Below, piece by piece: positions 5,421 through 5,810 of a stretch of 5,810 nucleotides of DNA (position 1 is the first letter of the stretch; the number at the start of each line of letters is the position of its first letter). A program made the translations under genes and the position numbers. The notes under the pieces were generated by a model that ran no database searches, was not told where the DNA came from, and worked only from the letters and a program-made list of their open reading frames with translations. The DNA lies in contig PMEC01000160.1 in NCBI GenBank assembly GCA_003155705.1, positions 4,446-10,255 of the forward strand, in the 5' to 3' direction. This DNA comes from Bacteroidales bacterium. Its GTDB lineage: Bacteria > Bacteroidota > Bacteroidia > Bacteroidales > VadinHA17.

Positions 5421-5810
5421 ATGAAAAAGATAATTGCTTTGTTAATCAGTTTATTATTAATGAATTACGGCTCCATAAGCTGTAAAGAGTCTATGAATAG
5501 AACCAATGCTTCGCCCACCGATTCATTAAGGGTAATAAGTACACCAGATTTATACAACATCTCTCTTAAGTGGGCAAATGAATTCAACAAACTTTATCCT
5601 GAGATGAAAATTAAAATATTATCGGTTTCTGATAAAAAAACGACAGATAAATTAATTGCTAAAGGGAATATAGGATTTGTATCTGATGAATATTATTCAG
5701 GTTTTGATAGCCAATCCTTATGGAAGGTTGTCGTAGGTCGGGACATTATTGTCCCTGTTATTAATTCAAATAATCCTTTTTCAGATGAGATATATAAACA
5801 GGGAATCTCT
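5421..5810 (+). CDS. PstS-like substrate-binding lipoprotein, N-terminal 130 residues, cut by right edge
   Basis: The ATG at 5421 follows an A-rich leader and opens a frame that continues to the window end. Residues 1-20 are a lipoprotein signal, with Cys21 in GSISC as the probable lipidated residue. The lipobox is not canonical, but the following Lys-Glu resembles the charged start of Bacteroidota surface lipoproteins. From about residue 36, LRVISTPDLYNISLKWANEF, KLYPEMKIKILSVSD, KLIAKGNIGFVSDE and LWKVVVGRDIIVPVINSNNP follow the first lobe of PstS-type periplasmic binding proteins. GRDIIVPVINSNNP corresponds to their conserved segment at about 105-120. Phosphate is the usual ligand of the family, but the phosphate-binding residues cannot be confirmed in this fragment and another anion or a sensory role is possible. 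It is transcribed away from the cassette with about 295 bases of non-coding DNA ahead. Confidence 0.75.
   Translation, partial: MKKIIALLISLLLMNYGSISCKESMNRTNASPTDSLRVISTPDLYNISLKWANEFNKLYPEMKIKILSVSDKKTTDKLIAKGNIGFVSDEYYSGFDSQSLWKVVVGRDIIVPVINSNNPFSDEIYKQGIS

Overview
The window looks like a Bacteroidota chromosome. It is AT-rich and has no strong Shine-Dalgarno sequences; start codons sit behind A-rich leaders. Two sites match the phylum's TAnnTTTG -7 promoter element. The proteins (secreted family 2 glycoside hydrolase, short-lipobox lipoproteins, multihaem cytochrome, YifB/ComM) fit the same group. I cannot place genus or order.

Layout: (1) 1-1337, minus strand: N-terminal 445 residues of a secreted family 2 glycoside hydrolase, running off the left edge. 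(2) 1338-1624: divergent intergenic region with a -7 element for the next gene. (3) 1625-2155: exported tetrahaem c-type cytochrome, closed by a strong intrinsic terminator (2196-2229). (4) 2312-3013: lipoprotein with two small beta-rich/OB-like modules of a type I associate with multihaem cytochrome and nitrite-reduction gene neighbourhoods. (5) 3154-4692: complete comM/yifB AAA+ helicase behind a near-ideal Bacteroidota promoter (3083-3113). (6) 4691-5085: a 395-bp cassette carrying a small GIY-YIG nuclease gene. It is bounded by two hairpins whose 12-base cores are inverted copies of each other (11/12). The cassette lies between two copies (36/39 identical) of the last codons of comM. (7) 5125-5420: AT-rich intergenic DNA with overlapping hairpins. 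(8) 5421-5810: start of a PstS-like substrate-binding lipoprotein cut by the right edge.

Most genes here look like independent transcription units, not one operon. The cytochrome and the following lipoprotein may share a periplasmic redox role, but a terminator separates them. The most notable signal is the GIY-YIG cassette at the comM stop codon. It appears to have entered the 3' end of a competence helicase gene while leaving an intact reading frame and the same C-terminal peptide. A displaced second copy of the gene's end lies on its far side. This looks like a minimal nuclease-plus-hairpin mobile element.
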